Shown here: positions 45,162-57,621 of the stretch, one piece after another
Layout of the letters: each line of letters starts with the position of its first letter
Numbering within the stretch: position 1 is the stretch's first letter
Assembly (NCBI GenBank): GCA_032622095.1
Contig: CP136069.1
Location: forward strand, 11,736,036-11,800,035
Length of the DNA stretch: 64,000 nt
Source: Siphonodentalium dalli
Lineage: Eukaryota; Mollusca; Scaphopoda; Gadilida; Siphonodentaliidae
Direction: 5' to 3'
Position numbers and translations under genes: made by a program
Notes under the pieces: generated by a model
Database searches by the model: none
Seen by the model: only the letters and a program-made list of their open reading frames with translations
Told to the model about the DNA's origin: nothing

Positions 45162-45953
45162 GTCAACAGTGAGCGACAAGCAAAGCACTCAACACTAGTA
45201 TGAGTCAACACCTTGGCGATTGTTTAGGGAATTGATTCATGGTGACCCATTCAACACCGAAATTTTCATTTTGATTCGAATCAGCCAAATGATTCCGAAT
45301 CGCAATCGAATCTCGAATCGAATCATTACATCATTCGTATCAATAGTGAAGATTATATATCAGTTGAATGAGTGTATCAATTTACTAACTTCGTTATGTA
45401 ATCATCGGTATATATTGTAAATATTATCCATAAATGGATCAAATTCGCATTTAACCAATTAAGTGCACAATCTTTGTAGCTATCTCTGCTATATCATATC
45501 GAAATGTTATCATAAGCAATAATGAAGTCAGTAACCATTCACGTAGCTGAAGTTAGACATGAAATTTTGCTAGATCAGTTTTATTAGTCTTGCAATGCTT
45601 CAGTGGTCTATATAGTATACATGTAGCTCAGTATACAACATGGTTTGTGATGTGTGGTTTTACGATGGTATCATAAGCTATCTTCGCGAAAAAGCAATAT
45701 TGTCCACTGCCGTGATGAGAATACAACTGGTACCAGTGATTCAAATTTGGACTACCAATTTCGAATCGAATCGAATCAGACGAAAGATTCCGAATCGCAT
45801 CGAATCTATTTGCAGCGGCCTAACCAAAATATTGATAGGTGAAGATTAGCGTTAGCTGTATGTTGTAAACAACTTGGTGGCATTTCTAACCAAAGTTTCC
45901 TTAGTGTGGTCTCATCAGTGTGTTGAGTGTTTTGCTTATCGCATACTCTTTAC
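45162..45953. mobile_element. ~0.8-kb GATAAGCAAAACACT-family element
   Basis: Left end AGTGAGCGACAAGCAAAGCA then CTCAACAC; right end GTGTTGAGTGTTTTGCTTAT then CGCATACTCTTTAC. Two interior patches are rich in GAATCGAATC words (45270-45330, 45760-45810). No gene. Confidence 0.65.
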
Positions 45954-46133
45954 GCATTGTTTGCTTATATTAACGTTTGTTCACATAACACAAGAGGACT
46001 AACATGACAATAACATGTAAACATACCGCACACCCCTACACATCCCTACACAACATCCCTATCCAGATGCATCAACTCCCACTGATTCAACCCAGATCGA
46101 CATGTAACACAACTAACAAGCAGTTACCGTGTA

Positions 46134-46442
46134 GCTGAAGGGGTCACTCTCACCAAAAAAGTGCTGAAGGGTAGACAGGGTTTGAAAATGTGCTGATGTG
46201 TACACAGGTTTTGAAATATCGCTCTAAGTTTTCGTATCTGCCATTATTTCTGTTTGAGAATAATTGTTTGTGCTTCAATGAACATTAAAATAAACTGAAA
46301 ACAAACTGCTAATGGGCGCCAGACTATCAGAAACACAGTTTTAGTAACTATTAGTGCCGATCACAAACCATGTGTACCCTTCAGCACATTTTCAAACCAT
46401 GTGTACCCTTCAGCACTTTTTTTGAGAGAGTGACCCTTCAGC
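46134..46442. mobile_element. 309-bp MITE with ~70-bp inverted ends
   Basis: GCTGAAGGGGTCACTCTC at the left, GAGAGTGACCCTTCAGC at the right; pairing continues through AAAAAAGTGCTGAAGGGTA and GGTTTGAAAATGTGCTGA. CTGAAGGGTA repeats within each arm. Target duplication unclear. Confidence 0.8.
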
Positions 46443-48700
46443 GTTACTGAATTAATATATATAATTATTTAACATTACGTCGGTAATCGAGGAACTTGTA
46501 GCAATGCGTGCTCAATTTGACGTATGCGTAAAGTTATTGTGTATACACTGGTAGCCCCAACCCCACCCCTGGCAGATGGCATGAACTATTAGTTCGCTCT
46601 TTTTGCATCACACTCATAATGTTGCCATTTCATGTGTATATGTTTTGTTATAATTGGGAAGGGCAGCCAGAGTATAATAATGATGTACATTTCTTGAAAT
46701 ACCATAGTATCGTGGTGTTGAGAGACAAAAATATTTGTATTTGTTTGTATTTACAATTTACGCAATATTTATGATCGGTATAACAACAAAGTTTATCCTT
46801 AATATAATTTTATTTTTGTTTATGGCGGTTTTAATGGATGTGACTATTTTAACACAAATACCCACACGCCAACATTTATCGCATCTTAAAAAAATTCCTC
46901 ATGGATGTATTATTATCTTCAACTTTTGGAGTGATGACCCGCTAATAGACCGCTGTATCATAACCAAACGGAACAATAACTCCATTTGGACGCAATGCTC
47001 GTTTCGATACCGCCGTGGATATCGTATACTACCGGTATTACCGTGGTCATTGCCAGGGTATCACCAATTTTTGAAGTCAATTACCATTAGTAGATAATAG
47101 GCTACATTGGTTCATATTATTTCAACTACTAGTATAGGACATGGAGATGCTTGATATATAATTTGTATATCGGTATAGGGGGTTGAATGTAGTACACAAT
47201 GAACTTTAAGCAACTTTAAAGTTGCCAATATTGTTTCGACCCATCGCCTTGCAAACATATTTATAAACTAAGTGTAAAGTTCATCAGATTTCAACAATGT
47301 GGGCGTCTTTGGTGAATATTCAGATGAGACCACAATTCAATCGTGGGTGGAGGAATCGTGCCTGACAAATTCATGGATATTTGTTCACACGATTGCGAAC
47401 TCACGATCTTGATTCTTGTCGCAGTCCAACTTCTGATTAAACTACAGTAGCCACGATGGAAATCTTTCCACTTATGATTGAATCGTGGTCATTCGAACGT
47501 TCACATAGTCACAAGTTAGTGTTAACTTGGGAGCTGGACTACCCACCCCTGGTCATGTTTTTGGCGGGCGGGTTGTCCACGGGCGGGTAGTCTTGGGGTA
47601 AAACGGGCGGGTCGTCTCTGGGACGAGTAGTCACGGACCCGCTAAATTGGCCATGACAATAATGTGAGTGTGAATGTGGGAATTCTATATCAGGTTCACA
47701 TTTGTTAGAATAATGCTATGAAGTTTACCTGACAATTACCTTATAAGTTATATTTTCAATAAATGTGACCTTTTGTTTTCCAACTATTGTCATATTAATG
47801 TCGACTGATAATACACTGCATTTATGCCAGAATTTGAATTTGCAGAGTAAAATAGCCATTTCCGAATTATATTTCTTTTATGAAGTATAGAATTTAGGCC
47901 CAATTTAGAATTCAATAAAAATCGTTTCTGAAAATTTTCCTGGAGTTTTGAATATTGTGCAGAGGTACCTTGATAAATGAATCAAAAAAGTCGTATAATC
48001 ATAGTGTATCAGATGTTACTATTTTGACAAGACAAATCGTAATTTATCAGTAACCGATGGATCTATTTAAAAAATGTCAAAATATTTCACGGTCATAAAA
48101 TTTGCATCATATTTCATTTGAAGAAACTGAATAAATCATGCACTTTTAATCGTAGTTCAATTAGGTATATTTCTTGTGACGACATGTTATTAATGAGAAA
48201 ACACTTCAAACGATTAATATAGGCGTGCCTTACCTGATATTACTTAATATCTAATCACTTTTTTATCTCTGATCTTGAAAACAAATCTAAGATGGAGGCA
48301 CAATGCACAAATGCATTGTGATACTTTCTCTTCTTCTTCATCTAACCGGTCGCGCGTAGAGCAACCACCTATACACATGTTTGTATACAGTTAAACACTA
48401 AACATAAGTTTCGAACGGACTGGAACGGTGTTATAGCGGAACGAAGTTAAACATCAAATGAACACCTAAAATAATTAATAGGCTCAACGAAACAATAAAT
48501 TGTATAAATTGTTAAGACCACCACCAACATGGACGTGAATACTGGGGTTCTATATCACTAACTTTGGTCAAAATTTCCAATAGTTCAAAATTTCATGACA
48601 TCATATATTACTTAAATCGCCACGTTGTTGGAAAGACTACGTCTGTGTAACCTTTGTTTATTTATTTAACCCTTTCACGAAGGGTGTTCCGCTGCTGCAG
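46443..48700. other. gene-free stretch
   Basis: Holds the right-end relative of the GTAATTGACC element (46960-47086), a 16-base palindrome GCAACTTTAAAGTTGC near 47209, and a GGGCGGGT-rich patch at 47560-47640. The 120-codon frame at 46735 is rich in Ile/Phe and matches no family I recognise; part of it covers the MITE relative. Confidence 0.45.
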
Positions 48701-48715
48701 CATTAAATAGGCTAT

Positions 48716-48782
48716 GCCAGTGCATTATCTTACGTATGTGAGTCACACATAGGGAGCCTCATATATAAGAGAATGCACTGGC
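48716..48782. repeat. 17-bp-stem hairpin
   Basis: GCCAGTGCATTATCTTA pairs with TAAGAGAATGCACTGGC apart from one mismatch, around a 32-base centre. Confidence 0.6.
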
Positions 48783-48833
48783 TTACAAGGACATATTTGC
48801 CAATACATTAAACAGTTCTCATGGTCGTTATAT

Positions 48834-50220
48834 GCATTTTAAAACACAGGGCAAGGTAGATTACATCATTTCATGGATATTCTAGTTAAAATAGTCTGTA
48901 AAAACTACTTCAAAACCATATTTTATGCACCCTGTCTTGCCAACTTAACTATGAACTATGGATATGTTATTGTTTTTATTATCAGAGAAATGCATTCTTC
49001 AAAGATATAGCCTTATACATGTTATAATGACCCCCTGGAATGGTGTATCAGACCTCAACTGTTAGTGTTTCTTATCAGATGGACATATGTGCCAATGCAT
49101 TTAACATTTTGCATCGTCATTGCATGAATTTTAACATACAGGGCAAGGTAGAATACATCATTTGATGGATATTTTACTTAGCATAGTCTGTGGAAACTAC
49201 CTAAAAGCAATATTGTATGCATCCCTGTATAGCCAAATGAAATTAAACTATGGATATTTTATTGTGTATTTCATCAGAGACATGTATTCTGTTGAAATAT
49301 AGCCTTATATATATATTATAAACATGCAAATAGTGGCTTTATTTGGGCTTTCTTCCATAATTTAGAGGGTCAAAGCTGAAGAGATTCCCTTATTTCAAAT
49401 TTATAAGATGCCAAGCCAGCTGAAATGGTGTATCAAAACACAAATGGCAGTATTTCTTATCGGATTGACATCTCTACTAATAAATTAAACATTTATCATG
49501 GTCATTACATGCATTTTAATATACAGGGCAGGGTTGAAAACATCATTTGACGGATATTTTACTTAAAATAGGCTGTGGAAACTACATAAACGCAATATTG
49601 TATGCATCCCTGTATAGCCAAATGAAATTAAACTATGACTATTTTATTGTTTATTTTATCAGAGACATGTATTCTGTTGAGATATCGCCTTATACATGTT
49701 ATTAACATGCAAATAGTCGCTTCATTTGTGCTTTCTTCTATAATTTAGAGAGTTAAAGCTGAATAAATTCCCTTAGGTTTCAAATTTAAAAGATGCCAAG
49801 CCAGCTGAATTGGTGTATCAAACCTAAAATGTCAATATTTCTTATCAAAAGGACATCTCTACCAATAAATTAAACATTTATCATGGCCATTGCATGCATT
49901 TTAATATACAGGGCAAGACAGAATACATTACTTGATGGATATTTTACTTAAAATACTCTGTGGAAACTACCTAAAAGCCACATTGTATGCATTCCTGTAT
50001 AGCTAAATGAAATTCAACTATGGACAAATTGGATATTTTATTGTTTGTATCATTAAAGACATTCATTCTGCTAAGGTATAGTCTTGTGTGTTATAAACAT
50101 ACAATATGTGTATGGCCTCATTTGGGCTTACTTTCATCATACAAAAGAGTCAACTCTGAAGAAATGCCATTGGTTTGAAAGTTGTAGCATTTTTCATCCT
50201 TATGAGAGGGGTATCTACTA
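48834..50220 (+). repeat. ~385-bp tandem repeat, about four units
   Basis: ACAGGGCAAGGTAGA-like words at 48846, 49138, 49523 and 49907; each is followed by GATGGATATTTTACTTA, GTGGAAACTAC, TTGTATGCAT and CAGAGACATGTATTCTGTTG. The first spacing is shorter (292) than the next two (385, 384). Non-coding. Confidence 0.85.
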
Positions 50221-50529
50221 GCTTGAATTACCGGTTTAATTAATAGGTTCAATGCTAGGGGCCACCAGAGAGGTTTGTGACCGTTTGTCTAGTTCGGGGT
50301 GGGTGTGGCAACCCGTCAACTGGAGATTTCAAGGGACGGCTTCCTCAATGGCGACCCACTATATTGTGCAAACAAAATTTTATTAAAATTGTATAAAGGT
50401 CACCATGCCCTAAGAACATTGCGAAATAGATAAAAACACTTACTGACAGTTATCCAATAACAAAATTACATCTGTTGAAACTATTGTTATGTAAACATAC
50501 AGTGATTTGTCAACAAGTATTTAAGTATT

Positions 50530-50720
50530 TTAAGTATGAACATGATTTTCAGAATATTTAATCAACAGGTTGGACCTTTTCCAACGTTATGTAAACAAAA
50601 CTGTTACAGTGATTTGTCAACAGTTATATAATCCTAGCTGCAGTATTAGTTCAAATATTTAAGTATGAATATGATTTTCAGAATATTTAATCAACAGGTT
50701 GGACCTTATCCTATGCTTAC
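50530..50720 (+). repeat. 129-bp direct repeat pair
   Basis: ATGATTTTCAGAATATTTAA then TCAACAGGTTGGACCTT occurs at about 50541 and 50670. Confidence 0.75.
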
Positions 50721-51004
50721 CATAAAGTTTTGATCACAATTTTGCTCTCATTGGACTTTTACATTTATTTCAATACAGCAGTAATTTGTACATGACAACT
50801 AATTCTTGGTTTAGAAATATTTTCTATGTTTTCTTTAAATATTTCTTAACTTAAAAAAAAAATCTTGAAACAAGAAATATTATATTTAATTTTTGAAGCC
50901 ATATTCTCAAAATAAGATGTATTTTCCTAATATTTCTTGATTCAGGTTAATATTGTTTTTCTTTTTTCAAGTAATTATTTTCTTATTAAGAAATTATTTT
51001 TTGC

Positions 51005-51570
51005 AGTGCGCGAATCCCTGCCAAGCGTGAGTGTCATAAGAGTAGACTCCAACTGCTTTTCACTTGGATAATTTTTATTCAATAGTTATGCACGAAATGT
51101 GATGGACGCCTGTCGCTTATTCAGATCGAGAATCAAATATAATATTTAAAACAGCGCGATTCCATGCTAAGCGTGAGCGTCCTAAGAGTAGACTCCAACT
51201 GCTTCTCACTTGGATAATTTTTATCCAATAGTTATGCACGAAAGGTGATGGATGCCTGCCGCTTCTTCAGATCGAGAATGAAATATAATATTTAATACAG
51301 CACGATTCCGTGCTAAGCGTGATCGTCATAAGATTAGACCCCAACTGGATATAACTTGATTTATTGTTATCCAACAGTTCAGTACGAAAGGTTTTGGTCG
51401 GCTACCGATTCTTCAGCGCGATTCCCTACTAAGCGTGATCGTCCTAAGAGTAGACTCCAACTGCTTCGAAATGATTTTGTCTCCAGTTGTTTTAAAACAT
51501 ATTGCCACACCATTTCTGTTCCATCACATGAACATCGTTGTTCTTTGTTTGTGACCCAAACACCCTGTTA
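51005..51570 (-). repeat. inverted copy of the BED-fragment/minisatellite element
   Basis: Four units of the ~146-bp minisatellite in reverse (word (G/C)CTAAGCGTGA at about 51020, 51167, 51312 and 51429) run straight into sequence complementary to 13808-13930 (CTTCGAAATGATTTTGTCTC; GTTCTTTGTTTGTGACCC). Shows that finger fragment and satellite belong to one repeat family. Confidence 0.82.
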
Positions 51571-51599
51571 AATGTTGTATTTGTATTACCCCAATCATG

Positions 51600-51819
51600 C
51601 GTCTTTCTGTGACATATAATCCCGTAGGAAGGTGTTCAAATATTTATCAACTTATTTCGATATTGGGAAAAATTCAAAAGCGAATATTATTAGGTGTATT
51701 TGGGAGCGCAAACTGCCATGTGGCTTTAAAAGTGATGCGCAACCTCCGCTGATGACACATGGAAGGAATAGAACATATTCTTGCTCCACGTGTTACATGT
51801 ATTCTCATAAATGATGTAT

Positions 51820-51894
<75 letters not shown>

Positions 51895-52545
51895 CGTGTG
51901 ATACGAAATAAAGTTGCATCTTCTCCTTTATATATCGTTTATTTGTATTATTAGTAAAAGGTAGCCAAGTTTATAAATTGTTATGAGTTTAAACCATGGA
52001 TGTAAATACCCCGTTGTTTAATATGTAAAAGCTAAGAAATAAAATATATCTTTAATTGGACAGACTCAATTGTTTTATAATACTTGAGCCATTTCATCTT
52101 CTGAGGGATCAATGTCCCTCATTCTTCTAGAATATATGTATCTCTTAAATAGAATGACAGATATACTTGTAATGCTTTCTTCTATATGAATGTTTTATTT
52201 TTGCTAGCGATAGCAGAAGATATAATTGATCAAGTGACTAAATTCATTCATCATTTTTTCGAGGTTCAAACTTTAAAAAACATTCTAGGTGAACTTTCGT
52301 GTAAATTTTGTTTGAGGCTCTCTTCTCTCTAATAGAGAAGTGTCGGACAACACAGTATTTTTATTTCATTGGCCCAAATGTTAAGCATTCTATAGTTTTC
52401 CTTGTTGAAATTACATTGACAATTTAGGCCAAAAAGACAAAACTTGTCTGTTTCCGATTTCTTGAGATTTTTTCCAATCCATCTTCGAGGTTGTGAAATT
52501 AGAACGCCAAAATACTCCTCAGAACGAATCTGTTGGATATCTTAA
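51600..52545 (+). repeat. dispersed repeat, second copy
   Basis: Partner of 22740-23830, same orientation, interrupted by a CA/TA/TG microsatellite. Confidence 0.65.
51821..51900. repeat. CA-TA-TG composite microsatellite
   Basis: A CA run, about 18 TA repeats, then a TG run, so the whole tract is self-complementary. Frames across it are not genes. Confidence 0.9.
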
Positions 52546-52744
52546 ATATTTTGAATCATCCCCGATGAGTACTGCGGAAGCTCATTTGTCTCAGTATTGT
52601 ACAGCATATAGATTGATATCTTTGAGACATATAGGAACAAACAAATGTTGAAATATACAGCAAATTATGACTTAGAATCCTGGCACCGCAAGTTTGAACC
52701 ACAACATTATACATACGGGGTGCCATATATATAGGCCACGTTCG

Positions 52745-53395
52745 AATATGGGTTCCGTCCAATTAATTTTCCCTGCGTTCCGCCCCCCCCCCTTTTCGAC
52801 TTAGAATTTGACCGCCTGTTACTCAATTTGGTTTCCGACCGATAACTCCAGTTTGGATTATTTTACCTGCGCCAAGGTTGGTCTGTGTGTTTCCCAGCTA
52901 CCGATACCGGCCAAGTCCGTATATCAGTTCCGTCCAATTAATTTTCATGAGTTACGCCCCCCCCCCCTTCTCGACCTAGAATTTGACCATTTGTTAACAT
53001 TTTTGGTCTCCGACCCGACATCTCCGCTTGGTTTATTTCCCCTGCACCACTGTTGGTATGTGTATCTCCCAGCTAAAGATACCGGCCAAGTTCGAATCCT
53101 GGTTCCGTCCAATTATTTTTACACTGAGTACCGCCCCCAAATAACAATTTGGGTTCCGTCCGATTACTCCGGTTTTTATTATTTGAGCTGAACCAACGCT
53201 GGTCTGTGTATTTCCCTGCAAAAACCACACGCCCCGTTTGCATATCGGTTCTGCCTCGTTCTTTTTACATGAGTTATGGCCATTTCTCGACTTTGTCCAC
53301 ATTTGGCATTGCGTTTGGGGTTATCTCAGATTTTCTTTACCTGTCCGCTCAAGGTATTATCTTATTTGCGTTCAGCACCCTTCGAAATGGCTAAA
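52745..53395 (+). repeat. ~175-bp tandem repeat, about four units
   Basis: GGTTCCGTCCAATTA-type words at about 52750, 52926, 53101 and a diverged one at 53230. Each unit has a C-run, TCGAC(C/T)TAGAATTTGACC, a TTGGTCTGTGT(A/G)TTTCCC block and GATACCGGCCAAG. Confidence 0.8.
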
Positions 53396-53880
53396 GGGCG
53401 TGTTTTTCCACGCCCTCGCGTTGCTCTTGTTTTGTTTTGTTTTGTGTTGGTCTTTTTCCAATGAACGGTCGCCGCTTGACCGGTTTGTCTTGCACACTCG
53501 TCCGCCGTGTATTGCTTCTCCCCTTTCCATCAACGCCCATTTTTCGCGGGCGTCACACCCACTCGGTTCCTCGACGCCCATCCCCCCTTTGGTTGCCTGC
53601 ATTCCGTTCTCGGTCTGCCCGCCCGTCCTTCCGTCCATCCGTCCGTCCATCCGTCCGTCCGTCCGTCCATCAGAAATTGTTTGTTTTTCAATTTTCTTTG
53701 ACTGTCCCCCGCCGCTTTGACAACTTACGGGGTTTGTCCGCATGGGTTCCGGCTGTCCGCCCGTCCCTCTGTCCGTTCGTCCGCCCCGTACTTGTCGGTA
53801 TCGCACCTTGCCCCTTTTCGTCGGCGGAGTTCGCCGATGTTTTTGTTGGTGAAATTTGGATGTAACCGGCTTTGACATTC
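53396..53880. repeat. GC-rich pyrimidine-biased block with GTCC microsatellite
   Basis: CCGTCCGTCCATCCGTCC-type repeat at about 53630-53672 within CT-rich DNA. Several overlapping frames of 140-170 codons exist on both strands, all low-complexity (Pro/Ser/Arg or Gly/Arg/Thr) and without a domain; I treat them as composition artefacts. Confidence 0.55.
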
Positions 53881-54090
53881 GTCTTCAAGATAAACTAATA
53901 GTGTGGGGGCGTTTACATAGGTTATTAGCTGACTAATAAAGAGCGGTTATAAAGAGCGTTTACTTTATAATAGCAGGCACACAATCATTCGCCATTCCTA
54001 CTCATTGACGAGTAGTCTCGGCATTCAGATTAATTCTCAATACTTCAGCGGTGGCATGGGCTTATACTTAGTCCCAGTTAGGTCATATTA

Positions 54091-54560
54091 CACTCTTAAA
54101 AAAATAGGTACTTCAGAGTGCCTACGTAGGTACTAAGCTTTGTCACAGGGGGAGTACCAACTGTGTGGTACTCTGGAGTACCAAAAGTGGTACTCTGGAG
54201 TACCAAAAGTTTAGGTACTCTGGAGTACCAAAAGTTTAGGTACTCTGGAGTACCAAAAGTGGTACTCTGGAGTACCAAAAGTTTAGGTACTCTAGAGTAC
54301 CAATATGATTGGTACTCTGGATTACCTACTAAATATTTAGGTTCTATCCGGGCATTGTGCATATAATACCCACTCTGCCTTTATGTCACCGAAGTCATGA
54401 CGCACACGACATGAAGTGCCAAGAAATACACACCCATTATATTATATGAAGTACCGAATATAAAGACAGGTACTCTGAAGTATTTAGGTACTATGCATAG
54501 TACCTAGCAATTTGGTACTCCACAGAACCAAACATATAGGTACTAAGCGGAGAACCTGCC
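54091..54560. repeat. GGTACTCTGGAGTACC hairpin array
   Basis: Six or more copies of GGTACTCTGGAGTACC (or one-base variants) at 54170-54305, joined by AAAAGT or AAAAGTTTA. Looser versions on both sides (GGTACTTCAGAGTGCC at 54111, GGTACTCTGAAGTA at 54469, GGTACTATGCATAGTACC at 54490). Each copy is a perfect 7-bp stem with a 2-base loop. Confidence 0.88.
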
Positions 54561-54889
54561 CAGATACCAAGCACTCGAAATTACGAAACATGGCCGACGG
54601 CAAATTTAACAATGTGGCAATTTAGATTCCAAATGAAGCTATGGCGTTTAAACATTGAATAAAGTACAAAACCACTCCATTGCATAGTGATAATGAAATA
54701 ATCCGAATTATACATGCATTACTTTTATTAGTATATAACCTTGATCGTGATTTTGAACTTAAATCAAAGTTTAAGATCTCGATTTCAGGATTCCCTGTTC
54801 CCTGCATGTGGAGTAAAATTGGTCTGAATGTCCAAAAATAATTTCTTAATTTGTGTGCAATAATATTAAGTAAACATAAATCAAACATC

Positions 54890-56198
54890 TTGGAACTGGT
54901 CTCGATGAAACACCGATCGATCTAGAATAGCCCGATAAATAAAAAAAACTACCTTGCGATAAATCGCAAACCTTTGCGAATCGCAAACAACTTTGCAATA
55001 AGTACGGTGTATGCGATTTAGTGTAAAGGTTTTCGATTGATTACAAAAGGTTTGTGATTAATGGTTTGTGATTTATCGCAGATATATTTTCATGCATTGG
55101 CATTAATGGACTTGAACCATACAAATATAATCCGACATCTACAACAGGTCTGGGTAAACCACCAATCAATCTATAATAGCATGGTTGGGCTAAAATAGAC
55201 CGATCGTTCTTTGGCAGCAAGCATGCATGTGGGATAAGGCGAGCAAACCTTCGCGATAAATCACAAAACAACTTTGCGAAAAATTACAAACACCTTTGCG
55301 ATAACTCGCAAACCTTTACGATAAATCTCAAACATCTTTACGAGGACTCTCAGACTGCGTAGTGGGTGATTAAATTTTGCGAATTATCGCAAACATGTTT
55401 GAGATTTGTGGCAAACTTTTTTGGTGCTAAAAAGTTCTTAATTTGTGTGTAAACATTATAAATCAGCCATCTTGAACAGGTCTCAGTGAACAACCTATCA
55501 ATTTATAATTGAACGGTCGGGCTAAAATAGACCGATCAGTCATTCACGGCCAGATGCAAGAATGTTGAGAGGAGCAAAACTTGTGGGATGCATGTGGGAT
55601 AAGGCGAGCAAACCTTCGCGATAAATCACAAAACAACTTTGCGAAAAATCACAAACACTTTCGCGATAACACGCAAACCATTACGATAAATCTCAAACAT
55701 CTTTACGATAAATCTCAGACTACGTACTGTGTGAATAATTTTTTTTATCTATTGCAAAGATGTTTGAGATTTGTCGCAAAGGTTTTTTTTGCACTAATGG
55801 GCTTCTGTGAATATTATAAATCAGACATCTTAAACAGGTCTGAGTGAACAACCTATCAATCTATGCCCGGTCGGACTAAAATAGACCGATCAGTCATTCA
55901 TAGCCAGATGCATGAGTGATGAGGGAGCAAACCTTTGCGATAACACACAAACCTTTACGATAAATCTCAAACATCTTTATGATAACTCTCAGACTACGTA
56001 CTGGGCGATTATATTTTTGCGATTTATCGCAAAGATGTTTGAGATTTGTCGCAAAGGCTTTTTGCCGATAATGGGCTTCTGTGAACATTATAAATCAGAC
56101 ATCTTAAACTGAGTCTGAGTGACCAACCTATCAATCTATAATTGCCCGGACATGCTAAAATAGACCGATCGGTCATTCACAGCCAAGGGAGCAAATCT
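54890..56198 (+). repeat. tandem repeat with GCGATAAATCGCAAA dyads, four to five units
   Basis: Units of roughly 240-355 bp begin near 54888, 55129, 55468, 55824 and 56096 with ACATCTTAAACAGGTCTGAG-like words and CTAAAATAGACCGATC. Each contains many (C/T)GCGATAA-TCGCAAA words in both orientations. Short frames are repeat translations. Confidence 0.82.
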
Positions 56199-56220
56199 TT
56201 GCGATAACTCCCAAACCTTT

Positions 56221-56420
56221 GTAAATAGTGTGCGATAAGCAAAAAACTCAAAAATGGGGAGACCATTAACTTTGGTTAATTAAAACTGTTGTTTGAAAAA
56301 TACCGCTATAGCGCTCACTAGTCCTCGCTACAAGGAGGTGTTGAATGGGTTACCAGAATTATTATCACACTCCCAAAAAAATTGCCACGGTGTTCAGTGT
56401 TTTGCTTATCGTACACTTAC
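56221..56420. mobile_element. 200-bp GATAAGCAAAACACT-family MITE
   Basis: GTAAATAGTGTGCGATAAGC at the left, GCTTATCG-type end GTACACTTAC complement at the right. Second copy at 59743-59942 by the tandem duplication. Confidence 0.7.
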
Positions 56421-57621
56421 AATGCGCTGTATCAGTAAATGAACAAATACTAAGATACATGTAACACAAAGAGAGTTTAATGTATTTAATATATGATAAA
56501 GTTTGGTAAAGCCATAGTTAATAAATTATTCTCCATTCGCATATATGCGCAGCGTCATCAAGTCAGTGGCATTGCCTGATCACCAGAGCCATATAATGTA
56601 GAATTTCGCTAATATGGTTTCCAGTTATGGATGAGGTTATTTCCTAGCGGAAATGGCCGAACCGCTCAGAATGATAACCACACATGTAGCCAGACATGTT
56701 TTGATAAGAACATGAAGCATCTGGACATTGGAATGGTCTACATGTTCATGTATGTATACAGCTAAGCTCTAATTGACCCCTCCCCCTTAACGACATTGGC
56801 CACCGATATTACGAGTAGTTGCGAATGTCGGTCAGTGACCAACTTTGAATGTTAATAAAACCGTAAACAAATTATTAATTGAAATATTGTTTTGTGTATA
56901 GTTAATATGGTGCATGGCGCTGATGAAAAGTTGGACTGGGTGTTTACAAGGTGTCCATGTAAAAAATTAGTGCGGCATACAGTGGTCACAAAATATTATT
57001 AATAAGACTGTATAAAGATTATCTGCGGTTGCCACATATCAACCACTTGACCATGGTTGAACGGCGGTATGATATAACCGGAGTCTGACTGTCATTAACG
57101 CCCTACAACCTTGTTAAAGGGGGTGATTAATTAGAGCATAGCTGTAGTACGTTACTAAAAGCTTGCGATTGATTCAGTTATAACGTGTGTCCCAGAATTT
57201 GATCCATATCTCCGAGATTATCCACCATTCCATAAATATATCAGAACAATATCACAGCATCACAGGCGTTTCGATCAAAAGAATATCAGAATCCGTAACT
57301 AGGCGACAAGTCATGGCGACATCGTTCTCAAATCACGTTTCGATGAAAATTGAAGAATATTATCCGTCGTCCTTTGCACAGGTACTTGTACGTTGTAGCC
57401 ATCAAACTTGTTACTGACTCAGGAGTCAGGAGTCATGACTGATCTTTGACGTCATAACTCTGACTAATTTCTACAGAATTGGATGTCTCGTAATCATAGT
57501 CACCAGTGGTTGACTCTTGTGAGTTAATTGGGCGGTTTATAATGTTGTGAAACTTAAGTATCTGTCTTTTGTAATTCACAATACTGTTGTGTTGTGTATG
57601 TATTAAACCACACTGCACTCA
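56421..57621 (+). other. retroelement leader, no gene recognised
   Basis: A 76-codon frame at 57187-57417 is identical in the duplicate at 60709-60939, but identity follows from the recent duplication and is not evidence of coding. Possibly promoter/leader of the DIRS-like element or unrelated DNA into which it inserted. Confidence 0.4.

Noticed and set aside
46735-47097. 120-codon hydrophobic frame
   Set aside because: AT-rich Ile/Phe-biased peptide that runs into a MITE relative; no transmembrane protein family recognised.
53238-53878. Overlapping frames up to 168 codons on both strands
   Set aside because: CT/GC-skewed simple DNA with a GTCC microsatellite; low-complexity peptides and no recognised motif.
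57187-57417. 76-codon frame, identical at 60709-60939
   Set aside because: Identity is due to the recent duplication; no homology signal or start context to support it as a gene.
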